A stretch of 33,006 nucleotides of DNA from contig JAGXAR010000042.1 of the NCBI GenBank assembly GCA_018971525.1, positions 1-33,006 of the forward strand, read 5' to 3'. Of the stretch, positions 8,678 through 16,244 are shown piece after piece. The stretch comes from Nitrospirota bacterium (lineage in GTDB: Bacteria; Nitrospirota; Nitrospiria; Nitrospirales; Nitrospiraceae). How positions within the stretch are numbered: position 1 is the stretch's first letter; every line of letters begins with the position of its first letter. Made by a program: the position numbers and the translations under genes. The notes under the pieces were generated by a model. It was not told where the DNA came from. It saw nothing but the letters and a program-made list of their open reading frames with translations, and did no database searches.

Positions 8678-8983
8678 GTGAGCAATAGAGCCAAGTTTGA
8701 TGTGATCCGCCTCTACCTGCGCCAGCAGTTTCCCAAGTACCACATCACCGATTTCCAGGAAGGAACCAGTCGCGCGCAGGTCTTCCGTGTCGATGGGCCG
8801 CATGGTCACCCCCTCCACTATGCTGTCCTCGGGCTCGACTTTCTCCTCGATCAGACTCCCGAAAGCCTTCAACAGGTTCTCGTGTCGTTCGGCCTGGGAG
8901 ATAAGCTGAAGGAAGCCGGCGCCTCACCTGTGACCGTCTCGAAGACAGGCTTCAGCGTTGAAGGCCGTGTTGCCGTAACGTGA
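8678..8983 (+). CDS. small protein of unknown function
   Basis: 101-residue protein from GTG 8678, beginning VSNRAKFDVIRLYLRQQFP. The reading frame is open from 8543, but that longer part would overlap the promoter-like elements and is Arg-rich and low in coding character, so the GTG with an AAGG element just upstream is preferred. It contains the motif FRVDGPHGHPLHYAVLGLDFL followed by a helix-like segment to SFGLGDKLKEAG. No family recognised. The pattern of strands followed by helix suggests a compact alpha-beta domain; no signal peptide or membrane segment is present. Confidence 0.6.
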   Translation: MSNRAKFDVIRLYLRQQFPKYHITDFQEGTSRAQVFRVDGPHGHPLHYAVLGLDFLLDQTPESLQQVLVSFGLGDKLKEAGASPVTVSKTGFSVEGRVAVT

Positions 8984-9107
8984 TCTTGGTTAAGACACGC
9001 ACCCCATCGACTCGTGAGGTTTGAAGATCGTGCGACCACCGGCACGACAGTCATCAGATAGAGCCCCCTTGTGCAGTCACACACCTAACATTGGAGGGAG
9101 AACGAAC

Positions 9108-9671
9108 ATGACCAGAATGAGATGGACGCTCGGTTTCTCCTTTTTGATGATCTTCCTTGGGCTCATACCGGGCCCCATCACCCAAGTGATGGCACCATCC
9201 GCGCTCGCCGATTCCTTCAATCTCAAGACCGGCGCCTGGGAGATGACCCATACCAGCGTGATGACCGGCACGCTCGTGCCACCCGAAGTACTTGAAAAGA
9301 TGCCGCCGGAACGACGCGCTAAACTTGAGCAAGCCATGCAGGCTCGCTCAGGTCAACCCAAAACCCACGTCTCTAAGGGCTGCCTCACTCAACAGGACTT
9401 AGATCAAAACCGCCTGATCAAGGAAGAAAGGGAGGGAGAAGACAAACAGTGCACAACCACGATCGTGTCGAAGTCCTCGAGCAAACTCGTTATGGAGCGA
9501 AAATGCCCCGCGCCGCACGCCTCAACCTCGCAGATCGCCGTGGAGGCCAAGACGCCTGAACATGTCGTGGCCAGCATTGACCGGGCAGTTGAAGGCGCAG
9601 GAAAGGTTCACGTAGACCTCAAGGGCCGCTGGCTCGGCGCAAGCTGTGCCGAGATCAAGGATGGCAACTGA
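9108..9671 (+). CDS. exported DUF3617-family protein
   Basis: 187-residue periplasmic protein. The start at ATG 9108 is chosen because a GGAGGG ribosome binding site ends about 10 bases upstream and the resulting N-terminus is a regular signal peptide (basic MTRMR, hydrophobic core, cleavage after SALA at residue 34). An upstream in-frame ATG at 9021 would add 29 residues without export features. The mature part has the DUF3617 pattern: LKTGAWEMTH near the start, PPEVLEKMPPERRAKLEQ, then KGCLTQQDLD and an evenly spaced set of four Cys (SKGC, DKQC, ERKC, GASC) that probably form disulfides. Function of the family is unknown. Confidence 0.85.
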   Translation: MTRMRWTLGFSFLMIFLGLIPGPITQVMAPSALADSFNLKTGAWEMTHTSVMTGTLVPPEVLEKMPPERRAKLEQAMQARSGQPKTHVSKGCLTQQDLDQNRLIKEEREGEDKQCTTTIVSKSSSKLVMERKCPAPHASTSQIAVEAKTPEHVVASIDRAVEGAGKVHVDLKGRWLGASCAEIKDGN

Positions 9672-9971
9672 TCGCCGACCCAGCGGGCAAGGGGCATTGT
9701 CTCATCGAAATAGAACACCACAACCGGGACACCTACTGATGAGACCGTCAAAGTGTGCGCGTATAACTTTCCTCACAAGTGGTGTTTCTGCAGGAAAACA
9801 GGCAATTATTGAGCACACGCTACGCACTATTTGATGGTCGGCTCAGTATGAAAAAAGCTGTCAAGAGGCACACGGGGCGTCTTGCGGCCGGCTCATGCGA
9901 GTCTCAACGGACTAGTGTCAGACACCTATGCGTGCTCCGTGGCACAGGATGCAATGGGACGCCGGTCGCGC
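9672..9971. other. 300-base gap without recognisable features
   Basis: Between the DUF3617-type gene and the IS110 insertion I see only short unrelated open frames with no ribosome binding site or domain. No terminator with a T-run is obvious. Confidence 0.5.
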
Positions 9972-9984
9972 AATCATTCTGAGG
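9972..9984. repeat. direct repeat, left flank of IS110
   Basis: AATCATTCTGAGG, identical to 11174-11186. One copy is probably the original target and the other the element's own core sequence, since IS110 elements recombine at short shared cores. Confidence 0.75.
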
Positions 9985-10021
9985 CCGTCCTCCACACGCC
10001 GTGGAGGCGGGCATGTCCCTG

Positions 10022-11047
10022 TTAGGCGCTGACCGGCGTTCCCTTTCGGATTGGCCGGAACGGTTGCTGCGTGGTCAGCATCGCATAGATGGTCTTCAGG
10101 AGGGCCCGAGCGACCGCCACCCGCCCCACGTTGTGGCCATGCTTCTTCGCCACCCGATAATAGAGCGACCGAAACTGCGGCGCGCCATTGATCGCATGCA
10201 CCGCGACTTCCACCAGAATCCAGCGCAACCACGAGGAGCCCTGTTTCGTCAGCCGCCCCAACCGCGTCGTGTCCGCCGACGCATGGACCGAGGGCACCAA
10301 GCCCGCGTACGAGCACAGATGCCGACTGTCGGGAAACCGTTGAATGTCCCCGATCTCGCTGCGGATCAGCAGCGCCGAGTACGCTCCAATCCCGGGGATG
10401 GTGCACAAGAGTTGCGCCTGGGCATCCGCCGTCACGTGCTCCCCAATCACCTGATCGGCACCTCGAATCTCGGCGGTCAGGTGCTCCAGCTGTCGCAGGT
10501 AGCCATCGAGGGCCAGTCGATAACAGGCGCGGACGGGCACGGTTGCCAGAAATCGCCGACTCTTCACCCCGAACGCGGTCTTGGTCGGCGTCCGCACTCC
10601 GGTCTTCGTCAGAATCGCGGCGATCTTGTTCTTCACCTGCGTGCGCAAGCGCACGAGCGACGCCCGGTAGCGGAGCAGTTCTCGCTGATCGCGGATCGCG
10701 CGGGGCGGAATGTAGGCGGTCGGGAGCAGATCGGTGCGCAGGAGATGCGCCAACGTCGTCGCATCGATCTTGTCCGTCTTAATCCGCGCACTGGCGATCG
10801 CCCGGACCTTCAAGGGATGGGCCAACACCAGATCGAGCTGGCGGTCTTCGATCTGCTCCTACAGCCACATCCAGTTCCCCGTCGCTTCGACCGCAGGGCG
10901 GGTGCCCGCAGGCAGTGCGGTCACGTAGTGCTGCAAGGCTCCCGTGGTGTGGAGCAAGTTCACCTGCTCCAGAATGTGCCCCTGTGCCGTCATCCGCGTC
11001 ACAAACGATTTCGTCTTGTGCAGGTCAATGCCGATATAGTCGCCCAT
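10022..11047 (-). pseudogene. IS110-family transposase with in-frame TAG
   Basis: DEDD transposase reading frame of 341 codons, normal for the family. The N-terminal RuvC-like part has the first Asp in YIGIDLHK and the Glu in VEATGNW; after the stop the third acidic position is in IKTDKIDA, and the C-terminal Tnp20 domain has TIPGIGAYSALLIRSEIG and the Ser-containing PSVHASAD block. Translation is interrupted at 10859-10861 by TAG in the context WMWL-stop-EQIEDRQLDLVLAHPLKVRAI; the frame is unchanged, so a single substitution (Tyr TAC or TAT to TAG is the simplest) explains it. The preferred start ATG 11047 has a perfect AGGAGGT ribosome binding site (minus strand of 11054-11060). Without suppression the product would be a 62-residue fragment. 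Confidence 0.88.
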
Positions 11048-11173
11048 GGCTGCACCTCCTGGTTGAGGGATGTGCCCGCCGCCTCGGCGGAGCGAACACC
11101 GGACCCCGCCGCGCGCGCTGCTCATGTCAGCCCCTATCGTATCCCAGCCACGTCGATGCAGCATTTTTCATTT
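11048..11173 (-). ncRNA. candidate IS110 guide (bridge) RNA region
   Basis: Non-coding 5' end of the IS110 element between the right direct repeat and the transposase start. In the characterised IS621 system this end is transcribed into a structured RNA whose loops pair with target and donor DNA. Here the segment is GC-rich with self-complementary parts (for example CCGCCGCCTCGGCGG at about 11070-11084). Position and length support the call; the RNA itself is not demonstrated. Confidence 0.35.
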
Positions 11174-11186
11174 AATCATTCTGAGG
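11174..11186. repeat. direct repeat, right flank of IS110
   Basis: AATCATTCTGAGG, the second copy of the 13-base repeat at 9972-9984. Confidence 0.75.
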
Positions 11187-11603
11187 AACGCAAGTGTGAC
11201 TGATTATTTTCCCGCGCGGGGCAGGCCCGCTCCCAAGACTGCCGGGCGCCGAAGCGGGAGAATGGGCGCTCCATGCTACAAACTTTGCGGCTGGCTGCTG
11301 CAGGTCTATCCTTTTGCGATGACGCCGGAAACGATCTGGACGCACGAACCCCGCGCATGAACTCCCTGCCCGATAGATCCTCAGGAAGAACCCCAGAGAG
11401 GGCCTCCTGAATTTCAGGCGATTGGCTCTGTGAACATTCGCCGGGATGAGCAGACGAGATAGCGGCTGGTTCTGGCTGTGCACGGGCCGGGAGGCGTCAA
11501 GACCCCAGAGCGCAACCATCAACGTGCGCGGCCTGCTGATGACGCACGTCGATGGGCACTATGAGTGTTGCTTCGGATCAGAACGGCCGAAGCGGAGACT
11601 AGA
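11187..11603. other. 417-base gap without a supportable gene
   Basis: Open frames exist on the minus strand (to about 116 codons) but have no recognisable domain and a composition typical of non-coding shadow frames. The region may contain remnants of older genes. Nothing is firm. Confidence 0.4.
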
Positions 11604-11702
11604 TTAGCGCTTCTTCTTGGCGACCTTGGCGGCCCGCTTTTCCTTCACCGTCTTGGCCGGTTTCTTCTTGGTCGCCTTCTTCTGTGTCATGCCCTTAGCC
11701 AT
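11604..11702 (-). CDS. 32-residue lysine-rich small protein
   Basis: Starts MAKGMTQKKATKKK and ends VAKKKR: 14 Lys and 2 Arg in 32 residues, with no acidic residue but one Glu. A strong AGGAGA ribosome binding site lies about 7 bases before ATG 11702, which is the main reason to regard it as a gene. I remember similar short MAKGMTQKK proteins annotated in Nitrospira-like genomes. Such composition suggests binding to nucleic acid or ribosome, but this is inference. No neighbour shares its orientation. Confidence 0.6.
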   Translation of the reverse strand: MAKGMTQKKATKKKPAKTVKEKRAAKVAKKKR

Positions 11703-11821
11703 TGAGTGTCTCCTCTGATGTGTGGATGAGTAAAATGGCACCGCGACGCAATCGCCGCCCCCACTTCATACCCCAATTACGAGAAAAAAGGAATAGGTAC
11801 GCAGCCAATCACATCGTTGAT

Positions 11822-11880
11822 GCCTTGGCACACGTAAGGCTCTTCCGTCGATTGACTTCGCCCCCTGCCCACTGTACAGC
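11822..11880 (+). promoter_or_regulatory. promoter-like module, copy 2, before the toxin-antitoxin pair
   Basis: TTGACT (11852-11857) and TACAGC (11875-11880) are 17 bases apart, ending 57 bases before ATG 11938. The block starting GCCTTGGCAC matches 6769-6828, including a 20-base identical core CTCTTCCGTCGATTGACTTC that covers the -35 and the bases upstream. Confidence 0.55.
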
Positions 11881-11937
11881 TTTGCACCGCTCGAACCATC
11901 TGTCCGTCCGACCAGACGTTATCTGTGGGGGTGCGCC

Positions 11938-12192
11938 ATGGGGAATCCAGAGGGAAATAAGGAACGAGAGGGGTTTGCCGATGCGATCAATCGCGCGGCA
12001 TTCGGCAACGAGCGTGTTCTCTTGCGCCGACGTGGCCGCGCGGTCGCCGCGGTGGTGCCCATTGAAGATCTGCGACTCCTGGAGGCCCTGGAAGATCGGA
12101 TCGATCTCGTCGACGCCCGGGCGGCCTTGGCCCAGGCGAACAAGAAGGGTGCCCAATCGCTCGACGTCATTTTGAAAGAATTGGGACTCTGA
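11938..12192 (+). CDS. Phd/YefM-type antitoxin
   Basis: 84-residue protein with the Phd/YefM fold pattern: an N-terminal DNA-binding part with FADAINRAAFGNERVLLRRRGRAVAAVVPIEDLRLLEALED, where the RVLLRRRGRAVAAVVP strand pair and the LRLLEALE helix are typical. The C-terminal tail (about 52-84), which would wrap the toxin, is acidic then Lys-rich. In this family the antitoxin neutralises the partner toxin and represses its own promoter, here probably the module at 11852-11880. Its stop codon touches the start of the toxin gene, the usual coupled arrangement. Confidence 0.85.
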   Translation: MGNPEGNKEREGFADAINRAAFGNERVLLRRRGRAVAAVVPIEDLRLLEALEDRIDLVDARAALAQANKKGAQSLDVILKELGL

Positions 12193-12462
12193 TTGCACCA
12201 GGCGATCTTCACAATTTTTCTTGCCCCCCCGGCTGAGCAGCAACTCCGCGCGCTCGTCAAACCGCTTCGGAAGCTTCTGGTGAAACGACTCCTTGCACTT
12301 CGCGCCAGTCCTCGTCCCCCCGGCGTCACGAAGCTCGATGGCGTAGGCCAGCTCTATCGGATTCGCGAGGGCCACTATCGGATTGTCTATGCGATTCGAG
12401 AGAGAGGATTGATCGTCCTTGCCGTGAAGAGTGGCGTTCGCAGTGAGGGCTCTCGTTCCTGA
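12193..12462 (+). CDS. RelE/ParE-superfamily toxin
   Basis: 89-residue protein encoded directly after the antitoxin with no spacing; TTG 12193 is the only suitable start, implying translational coupling. Family features are the N-terminal FTIFLAPPAEQQLRAL, the two-helix segment with KPLRKLLVKRL, then PPGVTKLDGVGQLYRIREGHYRIVYAI. RelE-type members cleave mRNA on the ribosome and ParE-type members act on gyrase; the sequence cannot decide. The end is odd: the expected last strand, usually a (V/I)GHRxxVY-like motif, is replaced by VKSGVRSEGSRS, so activity may be changed or lost. Confidence 0.82.
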   Translation: MHQAIFTIFLAPPAEQQLRALVKPLRKLLVKRLLALRASPRPPGVTKLDGVGQLYRIREGHYRIVYAIRERGLIVLAVKSGVRSEGSRS

Positions 12463-12468
12463 ACGGAC

Positions 12469-12654
12469 TTAGGTCACCCGCCTGTTCGTAGCAGCACCCC
12501 GCCGGCACTCTCTCCGTAGTGGGACTCCCGCATCGTCCGATTCAACCACGACCGGCCGGCACGGGTCGCACGTATTCGTCACGTAGAGATAGATGACGGT
12601 CAGTACCCTGCCGGGTGCGACATGGAGTTGGCGGCTGTCTGGTTCCCGGCGCGT
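12469..12654 (-). pseudogene. degenerate C-terminal fragment of a methyltransferase paralogue
   Basis: The minus strand of this stretch, read in one uninterrupted frame, gives TRREPDSRQLHV, then VIYLYVTNTCD and PVVVES. This aligns without gaps to the last 60 residues of the methyltransferase at 14920-16104 (TRQEPDGRQLHV, GVYLYCANTLD, LVIVEP). Similarity covers about 12538-12654 and fades after that, and nothing upstream of 12654 matches. It has no start and is therefore a remnant, lying on the other side of the kinase gene from the intact relative. Confidence 0.65.
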
Positions 12655-12682
12655 GGATGGCTCGTGCCCTACTTACCATTCG

Positions 12683-14617
12683 TTATCGTCCGCTGTTGAG
12701 CGGGAGACGAATGTGGATCGTCGTACCGACTCCTACTTCGCTTTCGACGGTGATCGATCCTTTGTGGGCGCTCACCACATCCTTCACGATTTTTGTTCCG
12801 AGCCCTGTCCCACCGACTTTTCGGCTGACAACCTGTGTGGTGAATAGCGCGTCCCGCACATCAGGAGGCATCCCTTTCCCTGTGTCTGCGATGGAGATCA
12901 CGAGCGCGTTCGCTCCGACGTCAACCTGTCCACGCACCGTCACGGATCCACCAGGGGGGACTTCCGGAATGGCGTTATCGATCACGTTGTAGAAAGCATT
13001 GAAGAGGCGGCGCTCATCCGCCTGGATGACCGGCAACGATTCAAGACCTTGGGCATACAATGCGACACTTTTCTCTGCGGCAAACCGGTGTAGCGATGTG
13101 ATCACGTCGTCCACACAAGTCGAGACCCTGCAGGGCTTAAATTCCGGTGCCGTCGTCACCCCCTTCACCGCGTCGGCAAGCTCCCTCACACGATCCTGGA
13201 TGCGGCGAGTGTTATTGACGATCATCTCGATCAGCTCATCGCTCACCTTCCGGCTTGCTTCGACCTGCGTTGCCTCCCCCCTCGCGGCCAAACGGCCCAG
13301 GATCTCTTGTACTTCCTCCCGTAAGAGGTCCACGCCGCTGAGCACCGGCATCAACATGTTCTTGACGTCGTGTCCGATATCCCCAAGCGCACGGGTTACT
13401 TCCGCAACTTTGATTTCTTCGAGCAGATCGGCGGCCAATCGCTTTCGCTCACTGATATCCTGGACCGTCCCTTCATAGTGGACCACGATCCCCTGCTGAT
13501 CTCGCACTGCCCGCGCCGTCACCGACACCGAGATCACATCACCATCCCGGCATATCAGCTCTGTTTCAAATGCCCGGACGACCCCGTACTGGCTCAGCAA
13601 CGTTCGCACCTCCTCTCGCTTCCTGGGGTCAACATAGAGCTGGCGGCCGATATCCTTGATGGTCGAGACCAACGCCTCAGGGGAGTCATAGTGCAGCATC
13701 TGCGCCAGACTTGGATTGGCCATCAGGAACCGGCCATCCGGTGTCGTCTGGAAGATCCCCTCCACTGCATTCTCGACGACGCTTTGGTAACGCGCTTCAG
13801 CCTGTCGTTGCGCTTCCTCGGATTGCTTTCGTTTCGTAATGTCACGAATGGTTCCGCTGTAAAAGATCCCCTCGGGGGTCTTTCCAATACCCAGGGAGAG
13901 TTCCAACGGGAATTCGGTGCCGTCTTTTCTCAAGCCATGGAGTTCGACCGTCTTCCCCATGACGCGGGCCTCGCCGGTTTCCCCCAGCCGCGCCATTCCC
14001 ATTTGGTGTGCCTCCCTATATCGATGTGGCATCAGCAACGTGAGAGGCCGACCGATCACTTCATGCTCGGTATAGCCAAAGAGTCGCGCTGCAGCCTGAT
14101 TCCACAAGAGAATGGTTCCCTTGCGATCGGCCAGCACCACCGCGTCGGGGGTGGTCCCGACTACGGTTCTAAACCGCTCTTCACTGGCACTCAAGTCACC
14201 CTCGACACGAGCCACCTTGGACGCCAATTTTTGTGCATCACTGATTTGACGGAGCGCGAATCTGAGTTCATACGAGTTGTAGGGTTTGGTCAGGTAGGTG
14301 AAGGCGCCGCACTGGAGGGCCTCCACCGTATGACTCTCTTGTGTGGATGCGGTGAGCACAATGACCGGAAGGAGCGAGTCCAATTGCTTGACTCCTCGAA
14401 GGACATCCAAGCCGCTCATATCCGGCAACCCGAGATCCAGAATCACGACTCCTATCTGTCCCCCTTCGACTTCGCGCAGAGCATCCCGTCCCGCATGCAC
14501 CGTGCGAACCGCATACCCGGCGTGCTTCAGAAAATCGCCAAGGGCCATACAGATGTCGGGCTCGTCGTCCACAATGAGCACGGAAGGGAGAGGGGGTGAG
14601 AATGGGCTGGTATCCAT
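12683..14617 (-). CDS. hybrid sensor histidine kinase: REC-PAS-PAS-HATPase
   Basis: 644-residue soluble signalling protein. An N-terminal receiver domain (about 10-125) has the acidic pair Asp17-Asp18, phospho-acceptor Asp61, Thr89 and Lys111. Two PAS domains follow (about 150-265 and 275-390), each followed by a PAC-like segment (FYSGTIRDITKR and VVHYEGTVQDISER). The dimerisation/phospho-acceptor part carries GHDVKNML, His about 405, an unusual HDxKN form of the H-box. The ATPase part has the N-box YNVIDNA, the G1 DTGKGM and GGTGLGTKIVKD. The start ATG 14617 gives the receiver domain near the N-terminus; extending to 14869 would run into a non-coding repeat. No DNA-binding output domain is present, so it likely relays phosphate to or from partners not seen here. 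Confidence 0.92.
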   Translation of the reverse strand: MDTSPFSPPLPSVLIVDDEPDICMALGDFLKHAGYAVRTVHAGRDALREVEGGQIGVVILDLGLPDMSGLDVLRGVKQLDSLLPVIVLTASTQESHTVEALQCGAFTYLTKPYNSYELRFALRQISDAQKLASKVARVEGDLSASEERFRTVVGTTPDAVVLADRKGTILLWNQAAARLFGYTEHEVIGRPLTLLMPHRYREAHQMGMARLGETGEARVMGKTVELHGLRKDGTEFPLELSLGIGKTPEGIFYSGTIRDITKRKQSEEAQRQAEARYQSVVENAVEGIFQTTPDGRFLMANPSLAQMLHYDSPEALVSTIKDIGRQLYVDPRKREEVRTLLSQYGVVRAFETELICRDGDVISVSVTARAVRDQQGIVVHYEGTVQDISERKRLAADLLEEIKVAEVTRALGDIGHDVKNMLMPVLSGVDLLREEVQEILGRLAARGEATQVEASRKVSDELIEMIVNNTRRIQDRVRELADAVKGVTTAPEFKPCRVSTCVDDVITSLHRFAAEKSVALYAQGLESLPVIQADERRLFNAFYNVIDNAIPEVPPGGSVTVRGQVDVGANALVISIADTGKGMPPDVRDALFTTQVVSRKVGGTGLGTKIVKDVVSAHKGSITVESEVGVGTTIHIRLPLNSGR

Positions 14618-14795
14618 GGCGTTACCGGACCCCAGATGAACAGGAATAGAATGTGCCTGGTAAAAGCTTGCACCGATCGAATAAGAAAGTAAATATGGGT
14701 GGCTTCCTATAGAAGATCTATCAGGGTGTTGAAGAAATCTGTTGGCACGCTCGCCCATAGATGGTCGCACGTGTGCACAACTGGAAAACCGTCCC

Positions 14796-14912
14796 GCAGG
14801 ATGCACAAAAAGTCCAGACTTCTCACCCGCCCAACCCCGGCGCGCCAAGACGCGTCGTTCCGCGGGCAAGGCCGCAGCCGGCGAGGTAGGCGAGATCGAG
14901 GTCGAGCTTGAG
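14796..14912 (-). repeat. dispersed intergenic repeat, family B, copy 2
   Basis: Reverse complement matches 4585-4748 (see that entry): it contains GCTGCGGCCTTGC, CGCCGGGGTTGGGCGG, GAGAAGTCTGGACT and the end GCATCCTGC. It lies between the kinase start (14617) and the methyltransferase stop (14920). The remaining bases 14618-14795 show no gene; a TCAGGGTGTTGAAGAAAT block at 14719 may be another end of the same repeat array. Confidence 0.7.
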
Positions 14913-14919
14913 CGACCTG

Positions 14920-16104
14920 CTAGAACGCACTGGAGACAATCTCCTGATAGTAAGATTCCAGCACGACCGCGCGGACTGGTTCAACAATCACCAACTGACG
15001 TTGATCCAGGGTGTTGGCGCAATACAGATAGACTCCCTCCTCTGCCTCACCGAGTTCGACATGCAACTGGCGGCCGTCTGGCTCCTGGCGCGTGGTCTCT
15101 TTGAGGAGCCGCTTATTGTGAAGCTGTTCCCAGGCGCGCTGCGCGGAAGGCCAATGGTTCTCATAGAGCGGCGCGTCCGGATCGGTTGAACCGGTGTGCA
15201 GCTTGGTTCGATCGAACGGACGACCTTCGTCCGGCTCCGGCGATTCATCCCAGGGGAGCTGATGCGGCGCTCCCCTCCCCAACAGATAGAAGGGTCCGTC
15301 GTCGGCAATTTCTTCGACTAGACGGTATCGAATCAATTCCGGCTGCTCGATCAGGCCAAGGTCCCGTGCAGCCAAGGCCCGCTGCAATGGGACTCGTCTT
15401 GCCAACTGACGGGTTTTCTCGAACACGATCATGCGCCCCTGTGCAGAGAGCAGGGCGTTCAGACGATCGAGCCTGAGGCCGAGCCCCGTGCGCCGCTCAA
15501 AGTCTGCTTGCAGCCGGCTCTCGACGGCACGCTCGAAGGTGCTCCAGCTTCGACTGGGTATGCCTGAATCCTGTTCTGCTTGCACGAGGGCATGCGTGGC
15601 GAGGATCAGATCATAGGAGCGAGTGGGGGGCGATTGATCCAGATCTAGACATTCGAATTGCACATTGCTCAGGCCGAGTGCCTTCGCTTGTTCTTGCGCG
15701 CGCACGATCGAAACAGGTGAGCGATCGATCCCGACGAAGGTCTTGCCGGGATACTGCCTCGCATAGAACGTCGTAAGGATCCCGACGCCGCAACCCGCAT
15801 CCAGAATAGACCGGGCCTCACCGAGGCGATTTGTCACGCGCGGGCCGATGGCAAGATAATAGTCGTACCGTTGGCTGTAGAGGACCGGCAGGATGTTCGG
15901 ATGGGCGGTGGCATCGTAGAACGCGACCTCGTCGGCAGGCGATCCGCGACGCTTCCGCTCCACCTGCCGATGCAGTGCTGCGAGTTCCGCAGGCGAGAGG
16001 GCCTCCCGCTGCCACTGAAAGTAGGCCTCGTCCGACGTGAACTGCCGGAGGCCCCACCAGGCCAAGTGCGAGTGGAGCGATTGCAACAGGGAGTCGTTGA
16101 TCAT
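14920..16104 (-). CDS. class I SAM-dependent methyltransferase
   Basis: 394-residue protein with a class I methyltransferase core: motif I ILDAGCGVGIL (about 100-110), the acidic end of strand 2 in FVGIDRSP (Asp127), and a post-motif region ECLDLDQSPPTRSYDLILATHALVQ (motif IV area). The N-terminal 95 residues and the long C-terminal region (about 300-394) are additional domains I cannot name; the substrate is unknown. The start ATG 16104 is preferred because the 23 extra residues of a longer frame are a translation of the dispersed repeat at 16119-16242. A related C-terminal fragment lies at 12469-12654. Confidence 0.8.
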   Translation of the reverse strand: MINDSLLQSLHSHLAWWGLRQFTSDEAYFQWQREALSPAELAALHRQVERKRRGSPADEVAFYDATAHPNILPVLYSQRYDYYLAIGPRVTNRLGEARSILDAGCGVGILTTFYARQYPGKTFVGIDRSPVSIVRAQEQAKALGLSNVQFECLDLDQSPPTRSYDLILATHALVQAEQDSGIPSRSWSTFERAVESRLQADFERRTGLGLRLDRLNALLSAQGRMIVFEKTRQLARRVPLQRALAARDLGLIEQPELIRYRLVEEIADDGPFYLLGRGAPHQLPWDESPEPDEGRPFDRTKLHTGSTDPDAPLYENHWPSAQRAWEQLHNKRLLKETTRQEPDGRQLHVELGEAEEGVYLYCANTLDQRQLVIVEPVRAVVLESYYQEIVSSAF

Positions 16105-16118
16105 TGATGCAGCCTCAG

Positions 16119-16242
16119 CGAGCCTGCTCAAGACGTTTTCCAGCGAGGCCGCAAGGAGTGCGAACCACGACACGTACGCGGTGAGGGTACGTGGAGTGGT
16201 TCGAGCAACTGAGAACGAGGCCGGAAAGCCTGTTCAGCCGGT
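16119..16242. repeat. dispersed palindromic repeat, family A, copy 1
   Basis: About 120 bases related to 21612-21735: CTCAAGACG versus CTCAAACAG, CCAGCGAGGCCGCA in both, a central dyad containing CACGTAC, GAGAACG, and a mirrored right end. The central hairpin here has 17-base arms CGAACCACGACACGTAC (16161-16177) and GTACGTGGAGTGGTTCG (16187-16203) with two mismatched pairs and a 9-base loop. It fills the gap between the methyltransferase start and the ProA-like gene. Confidence 0.75.
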
Positions 16243-16244
16243 GA

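Larger units (their letters stand above)
9985..11173 (-). mobile_element. IS110-family insertion sequence
   Basis: About 1.2 kb element containing a single DEDD transposase gene on the minus strand. It is bounded by a 13-base direct repeat, AATCATTCTGAGG, at 9972-9984 and 11174-11186, and has no terminal inverted repeats, as usual for the IS110 group. The transposase leaves 37 bases at its 3' side and 126 bases at its 5' side, the layout of the IS110 (not IS1111) subgroup, in which the 5' non-coding end encodes the guide (bridge) RNA. The exact boundaries within the direct repeats cannot be fixed without an uninterrupted site. Confidence 0.8.

Noticed and set aside
9646-9982. two short plus frames before the IS element
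   Set aside because: No ribosome binding site, no recognisable motif, and one overlaps the previous gene.
10001-11203. 400-residue plus-strand open frame
   Set aside because: It is the antisense of the IS110 transposase; it is Arg/Gln/His-rich with no domain, while the minus strand has clear transposase motifs.
13370-14599. 409-residue plus-strand open frame
   Set aside because: Shadow of the histidine kinase gene; the minus strand encodes REC, PAS and ATPase motifs.
14618-14869. 84-residue N-terminal extension of the kinase
   Set aside because: It reads through the dispersed repeat and adds no domain; the receiver domain starts normally from ATG 14617.
16105-16173. 23-residue N-terminal extension of the methyltransferase
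   Set aside because: It is a translation of the family A repeat.
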